From JBFXAM01 sp050184295 (GTDB lineage Bacteria > Planctomycetota > Phycisphaerae > UBA1845 > Fen-1342): a stretch of 43,188 nucleotides of DNA. Shown one piece after another: positions 15,397 through 22,290 of this stretch (within the stretch, counting starts at the first letter, position 1; the number at the start of each line of letters is the position of its first letter). A model generated the notes under the pieces. It ran no database searches and was not told where the DNA came from. It saw nothing but the letters and a program-made list of their open reading frames with translations. The stretch lies in NCBI GenBank assembly GCA_050184295.1, contig JBFXAM010000032.1:1-43188 (forward strand). The letters are read 5' to 3'. Made by a program: the position numbers and the translations under genes.

Positions 15397-17799
15397 ATGA
15401 ATTGCCCCGAACGGTTCGAACTCGAGCAACTCGTCGCGTCGGAACTGGATCGCGAGTGCGGCCGCCGTGTCGCGGATCATGTCGCCGGCTGCGCGGCGTG
15501 CCAGAGCTCTGTGGCTGAGCTGCACAAACACCAGCTCGTCGAGCGCGAGCTGCGCGACCTCCTCCCCCTCACGTCGTCGCCCGAGACGACGCCCGGCGAC
15601 GAGCCGCCGCCGATCGTAGAGATTGCCGGGCGCTACCGGCTGCGGCGCGAGATCGGCCGCGGCGGGATGGGCGTAGTCTACGAAGCGGACCAGGACACGC
15701 CGCGCCGGCGCGTCGCGATCAAGCTCCTCACGTCTGCGGCGCGTAGCTCCGAGCGTCTATTGCGGCGCGAAGTCGCGGCGCTCGCGCGTCTTCGGCAGCG
15801 ATGCATCGCCGCGGTCTACGACGCCGGGCTGACCGACGACCAGCGTCCGTATTGCGCCATGGAATTGGTCGAGGGCCGCTCGCTTACCGCTTTCGCGCGC
15901 GAACGCGATCTCCCGGTGGAGCAGCGCCTGCGGCTGTTCATCGATGTCTGCGATGCCGTCGCACATGCCCACCAGTGCGGCGTCATTCACCGCGACCTGA
16001 AGCCCGCCAACATTCTGGTCACCGCCGACGGAACGCCGAAGGTGCTGGATTTCGGCTTGGCGCGCCTCGTCGATGATGACGATCGCGCCCGCGACGCGAC
16101 GCTGAACACCGAGCCGGGACGAATCCTCGGCACCATTCCCTACATGAGCCCGGAGCACGTCGGCGGACGCCCGCACGAGATCGACGTGCGCAGCGACATC
16201 TATTCGCTCGGCGTAGTGCTTTACGAACTGATCACCGGTCGGTTGCCGTACGAAGTGTCGCGCGAAGACGTGCCCGGCGCCCTGCGCACGATCTGCGAGC
16301 GCGCTCCGCGCCCGCCGCGCACGATCCAGCGCGCCATCGGCGCCGATCTGCAGACGATCATGCTCAAGGCGCTGGAGAAGTCGCCGGAGCGACGCTACGC
16401 GTCCGTGTCCGAGTTCGCCGCCGACGTTCGGCGCTTCCTGGCCCGCGAGCCGATCACCGCACGTCCGCCCAGCCCTGGCTATGTGCTCGCGCGCTTCGCG
16501 AGCCGCAATCGCGCGCTCGTCGCGGCCCTGCTGGTGGCGGGAGTCGGCGTCGCCGGCGGCGCCGGCGTCGCCGTCGCGCAGGCGCGCGCCGCGCTCCGCG
16601 CCCGCGACGCCGCCGAGCGGCGCATGGCGTACGCCCAAACCGCCGCCAACTACGTGTTCGCGGGCGTCGGCTCGCAAATCACGCGCGTTCTGGGCACTGC
16701 TGACATCCAGCGCCACCTTGCCGAAGAAGCGTATGTGTTCTACCAGCGGCTGGCGGCGGAAAGCCCCGAAGACCTCGCGGCCCAGGCCTGGTTGTGGATG
16801 TCGCTGAGACGCCTGGCGCGCCATTCGATCGACGTCGGCGATTTCGAGCGGGCGGTCGTGCTGGCTGAAGTCGTCTGCGCGCGGACCGACGCCTTCGACG
16901 CCGCGCACGCGACCGACCCGCTCATTCTCGCTGAGCAGATGCACAACCACCTGCTGCGCGCGCGGCTCGCGGCCGAGTCTGGCGACAGCCGGCAGGTGCT
17001 CGTCCAGGTGCAGCGCGCCGGCACCGCGCGCGCGGCCGCGATGTCGATGTTCGCCGCGGCCGGCGCGGTCGAAGACGACGCGGCGCACCGCGTTCCGCAG
17101 TCCGGTCCAGCGGCCGGGCGCACGCCGCCGCACATCGCCGTCGCGGGTGCGTGGGTCCACGAGTTGGTGGACGATCTCGCCGATGCGCTGGTGGTCGCCG
17201 ATTACCGCCTGGCGGGAGAGTACTTTTCCGACGGGCTTGCCGTTCTCGACGAGATCCAGCTTCTCGATCCGTGTCTCGACGACATCTACCGCGACGATCT
17301 CTCCGAGTACGCACCGCTGGCTCCTCCCGTTCTCCTGCGCAACGGCGCGCGCCCCAACTATCAGCGGATTCGCGCCGCCGCACAGCGCGGGTTGGCGCTG
17401 GTCGCGTTGCGGAGCGGCGATCCCTGCGCGGCGCTGGAGCACGCGCAGCTTGCGGCGACGATCGCCGACCGGCTCGCAGTGCAGCGCCCCAACGAACCCG
17501 CGGTCCTAGCGCTCCAGGCCGATGTGCACGGCACGCTCGCCCGCGCGCTGCGGTTGTCGGAGGGCGGGGCGAACTGGGACGGCGCGCCGGTCGGCACGAC
17601 GCGTCTGCCCACGCCACGGGCCTCATCCGCAACGATGCCGCGGGGCTTCGCCGCGACGGCCGATGCGGACCGCGCCGCGTCGACGCCGTTTCTCAGCGCG
17701 GACGAACACGAAGAGCTGGCGCGGCAATTCCGCGACCGGCTTGCGGGGGCCGATCCCCGCGCGGTGCGCTGGGCGGGGCCCGTACCGGACGCTCCCTGA
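15397..17799 (+). CDS. Membrane Ser/Thr protein kinase with N-terminal zinc-finger anti-sigma motif
   Basis: 800 residues. The N-terminus holds a ZAS-like motif, His28-x3-Cys32-x2-Cys35 (ADHVAGCAACQ), of the type that binds ECF sigma factors. The kinase domain (about 80-345) is complete: glycine loop GRGGMGVVYEA (87-97), Lys109 in VAIKL, catalytic loop HRDLKPAN (198-205), DFG (218-220), and activation/APE region GTIPYMSPEH. One membrane segment lies near 372-394 (ALVAALLVAGVGVAGGAGVAVA). The remaining 400 residues are helical, probably TPR-like, and would face outside. I infer a receptor kinase that holds and releases the adjacent ECF sigma factor. ATG 15397 follows a 138-base gap without other features. 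Confidence 0.9.
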   Translation: MNCPERFELEQLVASELDRECGRRVADHVAGCAACQSSVAELHKHQLVERELRDLLPLTSSPETTPGDEPPPIVEIAGRYRLRREIGRGGMGVVYEADQDTPRRRVAIKLLTSAARSSERLLRREVAALARLRQRCIAAVYDAGLTDDQRPYCAMELVEGRSLTAFARERDLPVEQRLRLFIDVCDAVAHAHQCGVIHRDLKPANILVTADGTPKVLDFGLARLVDDDDRARDATLNTEPGRILGTIPYMSPEHVGGRPHEIDVRSDIYSLGVVLYELITGRLPYEVSREDVPGALRTICERAPRPPRTIQRAIGADLQTIMLKALEKSPERRYASVSEFAADVRRFLAREPITARPPSPGYVLARFASRNRALVAALLVAGVGVAGGAGVAVAQARAALRARDAAERRMAYAQTAANYVFAGVGSQITRVLGTADIQRHLAEEAYVFYQRLAAESPEDLAAQAWLWMSLRRLARHSIDVGDFERAVVLAEVVCARTDAFDAAHATDPLILAEQMHNHLLRARLAAESGDSRQVLVQVQRAGTARAAAMSMFAAAGAVEDDAAHRVPQSGPAAGRTPPHIAVAGAWVHELVDDLADALVVADYRLAGEYFSDGLAVLDEIQLLDPCLDDIYRDDLSEYAPLAPPVLLRNGARPNYQRIRAAAQRGLALVALRSGDPCAALEHAQLAATIADRLAVQRPNEPAVLALQADVHGTLARALRLSEGGANWDGAPVGTTRLPTPRASSATMPRGFAATADADRAASTPFLSADEHEELARQFRDRLAGADPRAVRWAGPVPDAP

Positions 17800-18014
17800 G
17801 CTCTGGGCACGCGCGCCGGCCGCTCACGCGCCCGCGATGGTCGATCGCTAAGCGGCCCGATATCGATGGTCGCGGCGATCGGCGCGCTCGACATGCGATT
17901 GCCTATCGCGAGGTGACCCGCCCGGCGCGGTGCGCGCCGCGCATTTTCGGATATGCTCCCCCAGTGTGAGACGCGCGCCGCCGCGTCGATCCTCACCGGC
18001 GGCGCAGCCGCCGA
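17800..18014. other. Intergenic stretch before the truncated tRNA
   Basis: I see no gene, repeat or clear hairpin here. The composition still matches the GC-rich backbone upstream. It should contain the promoter for the tRNA remnant at 18015. Confidence 0.4.
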
Positions 18015-18053
18015 GCGCCCGTAGCTCAGCAGGATAGAGCAGCGGTTTCCTAA
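18015..18053 (+). tRNA. Truncated tRNA-Arg (anticodon CCT), 5' half only
   Basis: The sequence fits a tRNA 5' half exactly: acceptor strand GCGCCCG, TA at 8-9, D-stem GCTC/GAGC around AGCAGGATA, A26, anticodon-stem strand GCGGT, and loop TTCCTAA with anticodon CCT. After that the expected ACCGC strand, variable loop, T-arm and acceptor 3' strand are missing; the sequence becomes TTAAACCATTGTCC and later transposase remnant. I found no matching 3' half in the window. This marks the junction between backbone and the metal-resistance region and suggests integration or rearrangement at a tRNA gene. Confidence 0.75.
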
Positions 18054-18086
18054 TTAAACCATTGTCCCTGCTGGACTTACGGAAAC

Positions 18087-18111
18087 GCGGAATTCTCGAA
18101 GAATTTTCCGC
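18087..18111. other. Imperfect hairpin next to the tRNA break
   Basis: GCGGAATTCT pairs with AGAATTTTCCGC around CGA, with a two-base bulge. It is AT-rich compared with its surroundings and lies 34 bases past the tRNA truncation. It may be an element end or part of a recombination site. Confidence 0.35.
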
Positions 18112-18143
18112 AGCAAGGCGCAAGTGACCGCAGTAGACCGCCC

Positions 18144-18296
18144 GTGCGGTTGTCGCGACAACCGCTGTCTTCTCGGCGCTGGACCGTCGAACGCTCGATC
18201 GCGTGGATTCAGAAACTCCGCCGCCTGTGCATCCGATCGGAGAAATCGACCACACTCTTCTATGGCGTCCTGCACTTTGTCCTTTTCTATGCTGCT
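18144..18296 (+). pseudogene. IS5-family transposase C-terminal remnant
   Basis: About 50 codons read RRWTVERSIAWIQKLRRLC followed by IRSEKSTTLFYGVLHFVL, which fits the conserved C-terminal segment of IS5-group transposases (RRWxVERxxAWLxxFRRLxxRYE, carrying the last catalytic Glu). The rest of the transposase is absent, no inverted repeats could be paired, and the frame then runs into unrelated sequence. It lies directly beside the broken tRNA and before the first metal gene. Confidence 0.6.
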
Positions 18297-18376
18297 GTTG
18301 ACGGTGTATATGCACTCATATCGATTGCGATGGTCGCCGGAGTGTCGCCGGTCTGGAGCGAAAAGACTCCCTGCGA

Positions 18377-18401
18377 GCGGAACTCTCCGAGCAGTTCCCG
18401 C
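18377..18401 (-). terminator. Hairpin after the outer-membrane protein gene
   Basis: GCGGAACT and AGTTCCCGC pair around an 8-base loop with one bulge, 19 bases past the stop at 18420. On the minus strand CTTTT follows about 12 bases later, so it is a plausible but weak terminator for the leftward operon. Confidence 0.45.
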
Positions 18402-18419
18402 AGGCGAAACGAGCCGTCG

Positions 18420-19268
18420 TCAATACAAGAATCGCAGTCCGACGACCACGGCAAAATCAGTCTCGGGTCGATAGTCCAGGCGCTGGACAGTGGGGAGCTG
18501 CACCGATACTTCGAGCACCCACGACTTGCCCTCGTACATGATGCCCGGTGACAGGAACACCTCGTGATCGCCGTTCGTCTCGTATAGGCCGTTCAGCTCC
18601 AATACCGCGTACCACGCGCCCTTCGTCTCCGCCGTGTACCGCTCCGGATCGAGTCGAAAGAGGTACGCGGCATCGTAGCGGAGAAGGTCGGCCTGCCCGT
18701 CACCGGCAAGCAGCGGATTCTCGTCGCCGCCGGTGGTGAACTTCCATGCGCCAGAGAGATTTATGCCGTGACGGCCCGACACCTGGGTGTAGGCCGCGCC
18801 GAGGATCGGGTCAAAGGAGTAGCTTGAGAACTCGCTCTGCCCCAGCGGCCATTCCAGACCGCCGAACACGGCCAGCCGCTGCGTGTCCAGAGGGCTCGTG
18901 TCGCTGCGCCAGGCGCGCCACTTCAGCAGCGTCGTCAGGTCGCCGATCCCGAAGGATTCTTCGTCGGTGGAGGCGCGGCTCGACTGCCAGCGCTGTTCCA
19001 GCGGAAACCGGATGCTGGCAGACCAGTCCGGGGCGATGCCGAAGTTCAGCGTGTTTGAGAAGTTCAACTGATCCGTCTCGCTCCGGGGCGATGACGGAGC
19101 ATCATCGAGGTAGAAATAGCGAAGCTGTGGCTTGAAGATGAACGTTCCGGGCCCGGGCTGGGTCGCGGACTCGTAGGCGTTCGGCGGCTCCTGCGCCATG
19201 ACCGCGGCCGTGGGTATTGCCAAGGCGACGGCGAGCGCGCAACAGGTGCGGGTAACGCGGCGATTCAT
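18420..19268 (-). CDS. Putative outer-membrane beta-barrel protein (MetA-pathway/transporter-like)
   Basis: 282 residues. A signal peptide (cleavage likely after AAVMAQ) is followed by alternating polar/aromatic strands, such as FIFKPQLRYFYLDD, NLSGAWKFTTGG and WYAVLELNGLYE, and a terminal aromatic strand ending VVGLRFLY, the usual barrel-assembly signal. It resembles the Phenol_MetA_deg/transporter group of barrels often found next to metal-efflux genes. It is the last gene of the leftward set behind the HMA-domain lipoprotein (37-base gap). Role in metal passage across the outer membrane is inferred from context. Confidence 0.75.
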   Translation of the reverse strand: MNRRVTRTCCALAVALAIPTAAVMAQEPPNAYESATQPGPGTFIFKPQLRYFYLDDAPSSPRSETDQLNFSNTLNFGIAPDWSASIRFPLEQRWQSSRASTDEESFGIGDLTTLLKWRAWRSDTSPLDTQRLAVFGGLEWPLGQSEFSSYSFDPILGAAYTQVSGRHGINLSGAWKFTTGGDENPLLAGDGQADLLRYDAAYLFRLDPERYTAETKGAWYAVLELNGLYETNGDHEVFLSPGIMYEGKSWVLEVSVQLPTVQRLDYRPETDFAVVVGLRFLY

Positions 19269-19305
19269 GTTGGCTGGACCTCGAACCCGGAGCTTGGAAC
19301 GGGAA

Positions 19306-19641
19306 TCAGTGCCGCTCGACCTTATTCAATGTGAATCCGCCAGCTTCAACCGCGGCGGCCAGCTCTTTGTCGCTCGGCTGCTTCCCCGCTTCGAAACTCA
19401 GCTTGACGGTCCCTGTCCCAAGATCCACGTCGACCGTCTTCACGCCGCCTACTCGAAGCAGCTGCTTGTCGATGTTGTGGGCACAGAGAGGACACGCGAG
19501 CCCATGTACCGAGAGCGTCGCTGAAGCTGCGGAGGCCGCTATCGGATCTGAAACGGTCGCGGGAGTCGAAGAGCGACGATCCGTGGACGCACAGCCCGAC
19601 ATGAGCGAAACCAAGACCACGAGAATCCACGCAAGTCTCAT
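19306..19641 (-). CDS. Heavy-metal-associated (HMA) domain lipoprotein
   Basis: 111 residues from ATG 19641, with GGAGAAGG just upstream. The signal peptide ends in a lipobox (LMSGC, Cys17), so it should be membrane-anchored outside the cytoplasm. Residues 42-110 are an HMA/MerP-like ferredoxin fold: the metal motif is GLACPLC (Cys50-x2-Cys53), followed by HNIDKQLLRVGGVKTVDVDLGTG and a final KELAAAVEAGGFTL helix. It would bind Cu(I), Hg(II) or similar and pass it on. It lies between the anti-sigma gene and the barrel gene on the same strand. Confidence 0.85.
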   Translation of the reverse strand: MRLAWILVVLVSLMSGCASTDRRSSTPATVSDPIAASAASATLSVHGLACPLCAHNIDKQLLRVGGVKTVDVDLGTGTVKLSFEAGKQPSDKELAAAVEAGGFTLNKVERH

Positions 19642-19852
19642 ACCTTCTCCATTCGCCAGCAGGCAACTCCATTCGATGCGCAGAGGTCGATGTTTCTTCG
19701 CCGGCGCCCAAAGAAAAAAAATCCGAGGGATTCTCGAAGCTGTCAGAGCGGCCGTGCGTGTCACAATCCGGCCGCTCCTGCTGGTCGGCACAGAGCGCAA
19801 GGCCCGCAATTGCCGAGGGTTAGTCGAACTTGGCGTTCGGCCTGCTGACGAC

Positions 19853-20695
19853 CTAGGGATGTGAGTGGTCCGCGGACTTTGCGTCAGGCGCTACTGCCCG
19901 GAGTATTTCAGGCAGTTCTTCGGTTTCGCCCAGCCGGCTCAAAACGCAATGGCAGGTGGTCGCGTCGGTCACGTGGACCAGCCGCCACTCGCCCACCTCA
20001 ACCCGATGCCCCCGATGTTCACCGATCACGCACGGATGGTCGCGGTGCGTGCCGTAGTCCTCGGGGTGGATGGCCCGGTGGAAGATCGTCCCGATGAACT
20101 CACCCGACCGTCGGTACGTGGCGGCAGCGGCGGGCGCATCGCCGATCTTCAGCGCGAAAGCCCCATCCAACTCGAAACCGCCGGGCAACGTCGCTGGGAT
20201 TTCGAAGTTTAGCTGCGCTGCATGTCGTCGAGCCTCCGCGGCCGTCACGCGACGCCCCCTGTAAAGCTCCACGAACTCCCGGAACGCCCTCTCGGCATCG
20301 ACCGACAGTCCGTCCAGCAGCACCGAGAAGTTCACCGTGGCCGCTTCGGCCCGTGTACCCAATCCCTGTGTCAACACGAAGTAGCCGCCGCCGACGGCGA
20401 GGAGCAGGCACGCAGCCGCAGCAACGACCGAACGCAGACGAAGCCAGCGTGAGACGCGGAAGGGCTTTGGCACGTCGTCGGCCAGTCGTGACTCGATACG
20501 CTCCCAGAGGGCTGATGGAACACACACCGATCCTCCGGCTTCGATCCAAGTGCCCAGCTCGCGAATTCGGGTGACCTCGCAGTGGCAGTCTTTGCACGTG
20601 CACACATGCGCCTCGATCGCTGTGCGTGCTTCCGGCGACCCCTCGCCGTCCACGTACGGGCCGAGCATTTCGCGCATTTTCTCGCAGGTGTTCAC
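19853..20695 (-). CDS. Zinc-finger anti-sigma factor with His/Cys-containing periplasmic domain
   Basis: 280 residues. The N-terminal zf-HC2 motif is His30-x3-Cys34-x2-Cys37, extended by His38-Cys39; such domains clamp an ECF sigma factor. One membrane segment spans about 88-108 (VVAAAACLLLAVGGGYFVL). The outer domain of about 170 residues contains HPCVIGEHRGHRVEVGEW, TTCHCVL and a HSHP ending, which are candidate metal ligands. The start overlaps the sigma stop by four bases (ATGA). Given the surrounding genes, I infer a metal- or envelope-stress sensor that frees the sigma factor, analogous in logic to the Cnr system but with no detectable CnrX-like partner. Confidence 0.87.
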   Translation of the reverse strand: MNTCEKMREMLGPYVDGEGSPEARTAIEAHVCTCKDCHCEVTRIRELGTWIEAGGSVCVPSALWERIESRLADDVPKPFRVSRWLRLRSVVAAAACLLLAVGGGYFVLTQGLGTRAEAATVNFSVLLDGLSVDAERAFREFVELYRGRRVTAAEARRHAAQLNFEIPATLPGGFELDGAFALKIGDAPAAAATYRRSGEFIGTIFHRAIHPEDYGTHRDHPCVIGEHRGHRVEVGEWRLVHVTDATTCHCVLSRLGETEELPEILRAVAPDAKSADHSHP

Positions 20696-21357
20696 GAAGC
20701 GCGTTCCTCGACGGACGGGATGATGCGATCGGCGCCTTCTCGCCCGTGACTGATTTGATGCTGGCCCGGCTGAGTTTCTTCCCGTCCCGGCGCGAAATCC
20801 TTCAGCAACTCGCGGAGTCGCTCACGAGCGCGATTCAACCGCGAAGCGACCGTCCCCATCGCGATCTCGGTGACCTCAGCGATGGCCCGATAGTCAAGCC
20901 CCTCCTGGTAACGTAGCAGGAGCACCGCTCGGTCCATCGAATCGAGGGCCGCCATCGCCTCTTCAATGTCAAGGTGCGCCGCAAGGTCATGCCCGTTGTT
21001 TCGGGGGTCGGGCCGTGCGTCGGCGACCTCGGGGGCGAGCACGGATGGTTTCCTGCGCCGCAGCCACTGGAGCGCCTCGTTGACTGCAATTCGGTACAGC
21101 CACGTGTGGACCGCCGAGCGCTGGTCGAACGTCGCGATCGCCGAGAACGCCTTCAGATACGTCTCCTGGGCGAGATCTTCAGCGACGTCAGCGGAATGGG
21201 TCATGCGCGTCAGCAGCCGGAATACGCCCTGGCTCGTCTGCTCGTAAATGATGTGCTGGGCCTTGCGATCGCCGCGCTTGCAGCGCTCGACAAGCTCGTC
21301 TTCGGAAGTCGCTTGACCTGTTTCCCGGTGCTCCACGTTGCTGAATCTATCCGCCAT
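20692..21357 (-). CDS. RpoE-like ECF sigma factor of the metal-resistance region
   Basis: 221 residues from ATG 21357; a TTG 15 bases earlier is an alternative. Region 2: LVERCKRGDRKAQHIIYEQ, then ADVAEDLAQETYLKAF and HTWLYRIAVNEALQWLRRR. Region 4: LDSMDRAVLLLRYQEGLDYR and AIAEVTEIAMGTVASRLNRA, a normal helix-turn-helix. It is translationally coupled to the anti-sigma gene and divergent from the YHS/CopB/Cus operon across 174 bases, so both directions may be its targets. A 35-residue tail after region 4 (REETQPGQHQISHGREGAD) has no recognised role. Confidence 0.9.
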   Translation of the reverse strand: MADRFSNVEHRETGQATSEDELVERCKRGDRKAQHIIYEQTSQGVFRLLTRMTHSADVAEDLAQETYLKAFSAIATFDQRSAVHTWLYRIAVNEALQWLRRRKPSVLAPEVADARPDPRNNGHDLAAHLDIEEAMAALDSMDRAVLLLRYQEGLDYRAIAEVTEIAMGTVASRLNRARERLRELLKDFAPGREETQPGQHQISHGREGADRIIPSVEERAS

Positions 21358-21479
21358 CGCGGTCGCGGCCAAGTTGAACCCCGATTCGGTGGCGATTCAA
21401 GCGCGCTCAGAGCGATTCTGCGTGCCGGGTGGAAGAAAGTCACGGCTTGGGGCATCCAACAGGGCAATCGGCGATCATC

Positions 21480-21500
21480 GGCCCGTTACGGAGACGGGCC
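21480..21500. promoter_or_regulatory. Perfect inverted repeat in the divergent promoter region
   Basis: Arms GGCCCGT and ACGGGCC surround a 7-base centre, 31 bases before the triple-YHS gene start. It could be an operator or a hairpin in that gene's leader. No T-run follows. A looser TTGAA...TTCAA repeat lies at about 21374-21400. Confidence 0.45.
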
Positions 21501-21531
21501 ACGCCGGGGTGAAGTCCTTGGAGTGCACAAT

Positions 21532-22266
21532 ATGCGCAAGACGTGTTGCTCAACGATCGCCGCGGCCCTGCTCTGTGCGTTTCCTGTCGGCACGGCCATG
21601 TCTCAGGAGCACGGCGGCCACGGCTCCGCGGACGGTAAGCAGACTGCTGAACAAAAGCCCGCTGACTCGCACAGGAAGCTGCCATTGTGTCCCGTCATGG
21701 GTGAAACGGTGGACTTCACCGTCAAGACGATGACCGACGACGGACCGGTCTACTTCTGCTGCGACCCCTGTATCAAGAAGTTCGAGAAGGAGCCCGCCAA
21801 GTACACGGAAAAGCTCACCGCACAGCGCGAAGCGCTCAGGAAGATGGAACGCATTCAGGTGACATGCCCTGTCAGCGGAAACCCGATCGACGGAAAGACG
21901 ACGATCCTCGCGCGGGACAAGAAAGTCGTCGATTTTTGCTGCAAGCGTTGTGTGAGTAAGTTCGAAAACGTCGACAATACCGAGGCGGACAACAAGCGTT
22001 TGAACGCCAAACTCGAGGCATGCTACACGTACCAGACGCGCTGCCCGGTCAGCGGCGACAAGATTAATCCGACCGCCTTCACCGATCTGCCCACCGGCCA
22101 ACGCATCTACCTGTGCTGCTCCGGATGCAGCGAAAAGCTGCTCAAGGACCCCGCCAAGTACGCGCCGAAGCTGGCCGAGCAAGGCATCAACGTCGATCTG
22201 AAGAAGCTCCAGGGCGAGAAGCCCAAGAAAGATGAGCACGATGGTCACAAGCAGGACCATCCGTAG
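21532..22266 (+). CDS. Secreted protein with three YHS/TRASH-like metal-binding domains
   Basis: 244 residues with a signal peptide (about 1-24) and a His-containing linker (QEHGGHG). Three tandem units follow, each CPV(M/S)G then, 23-24 residues later, CCxxC: Cys53/Cys76-77-80, Cys112/Cys136-137-140, Cys171/Cys195-196-199. This is the pattern of YHS/TRASH domains that bind copper or other soft metals. The tail is Lys/His/Asp-rich (EHDGHKQDHP). TTGGAG lies 9 bases before ATG 21532. It is the first gene of the rightward copper-type operon, 24 bases before copB, and probably buffers metal outside the cytoplasm. Confidence 0.85.
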   Translation: MRKTCCSTIAAALLCAFPVGTAMSQEHGGHGSADGKQTAEQKPADSHRKLPLCPVMGETVDFTVKTMTDDGPVYFCCDPCIKKFEKEPAKYTEKLTAQREALRKMERIQVTCPVSGNPIDGKTTILARDKKVVDFCCKRCVSKFENVDNTEADNKRLNAKLEACYTYQTRCPVSGDKINPTAFTDLPTGQRIYLCCSGCSEKLLKDPAKYAPKLAEQGINVDLKKLQGEKPKKDEHDGHKQDHP

Positions 22267-22290
22267 GGCAAAGCACTGAGGCGCTGAACG

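Noticed and set aside
18047..18420. Group I intron in the tRNA-Arg(CCT) anticodon loop
   Set aside because: Such introns exist in bacterial tRNA-Arg(CCU), but I see no conserved core elements, no proper pairing of the splice site with a guide, and no 3' exon within the following few hundred bases; a transposase remnant occupies the space instead.
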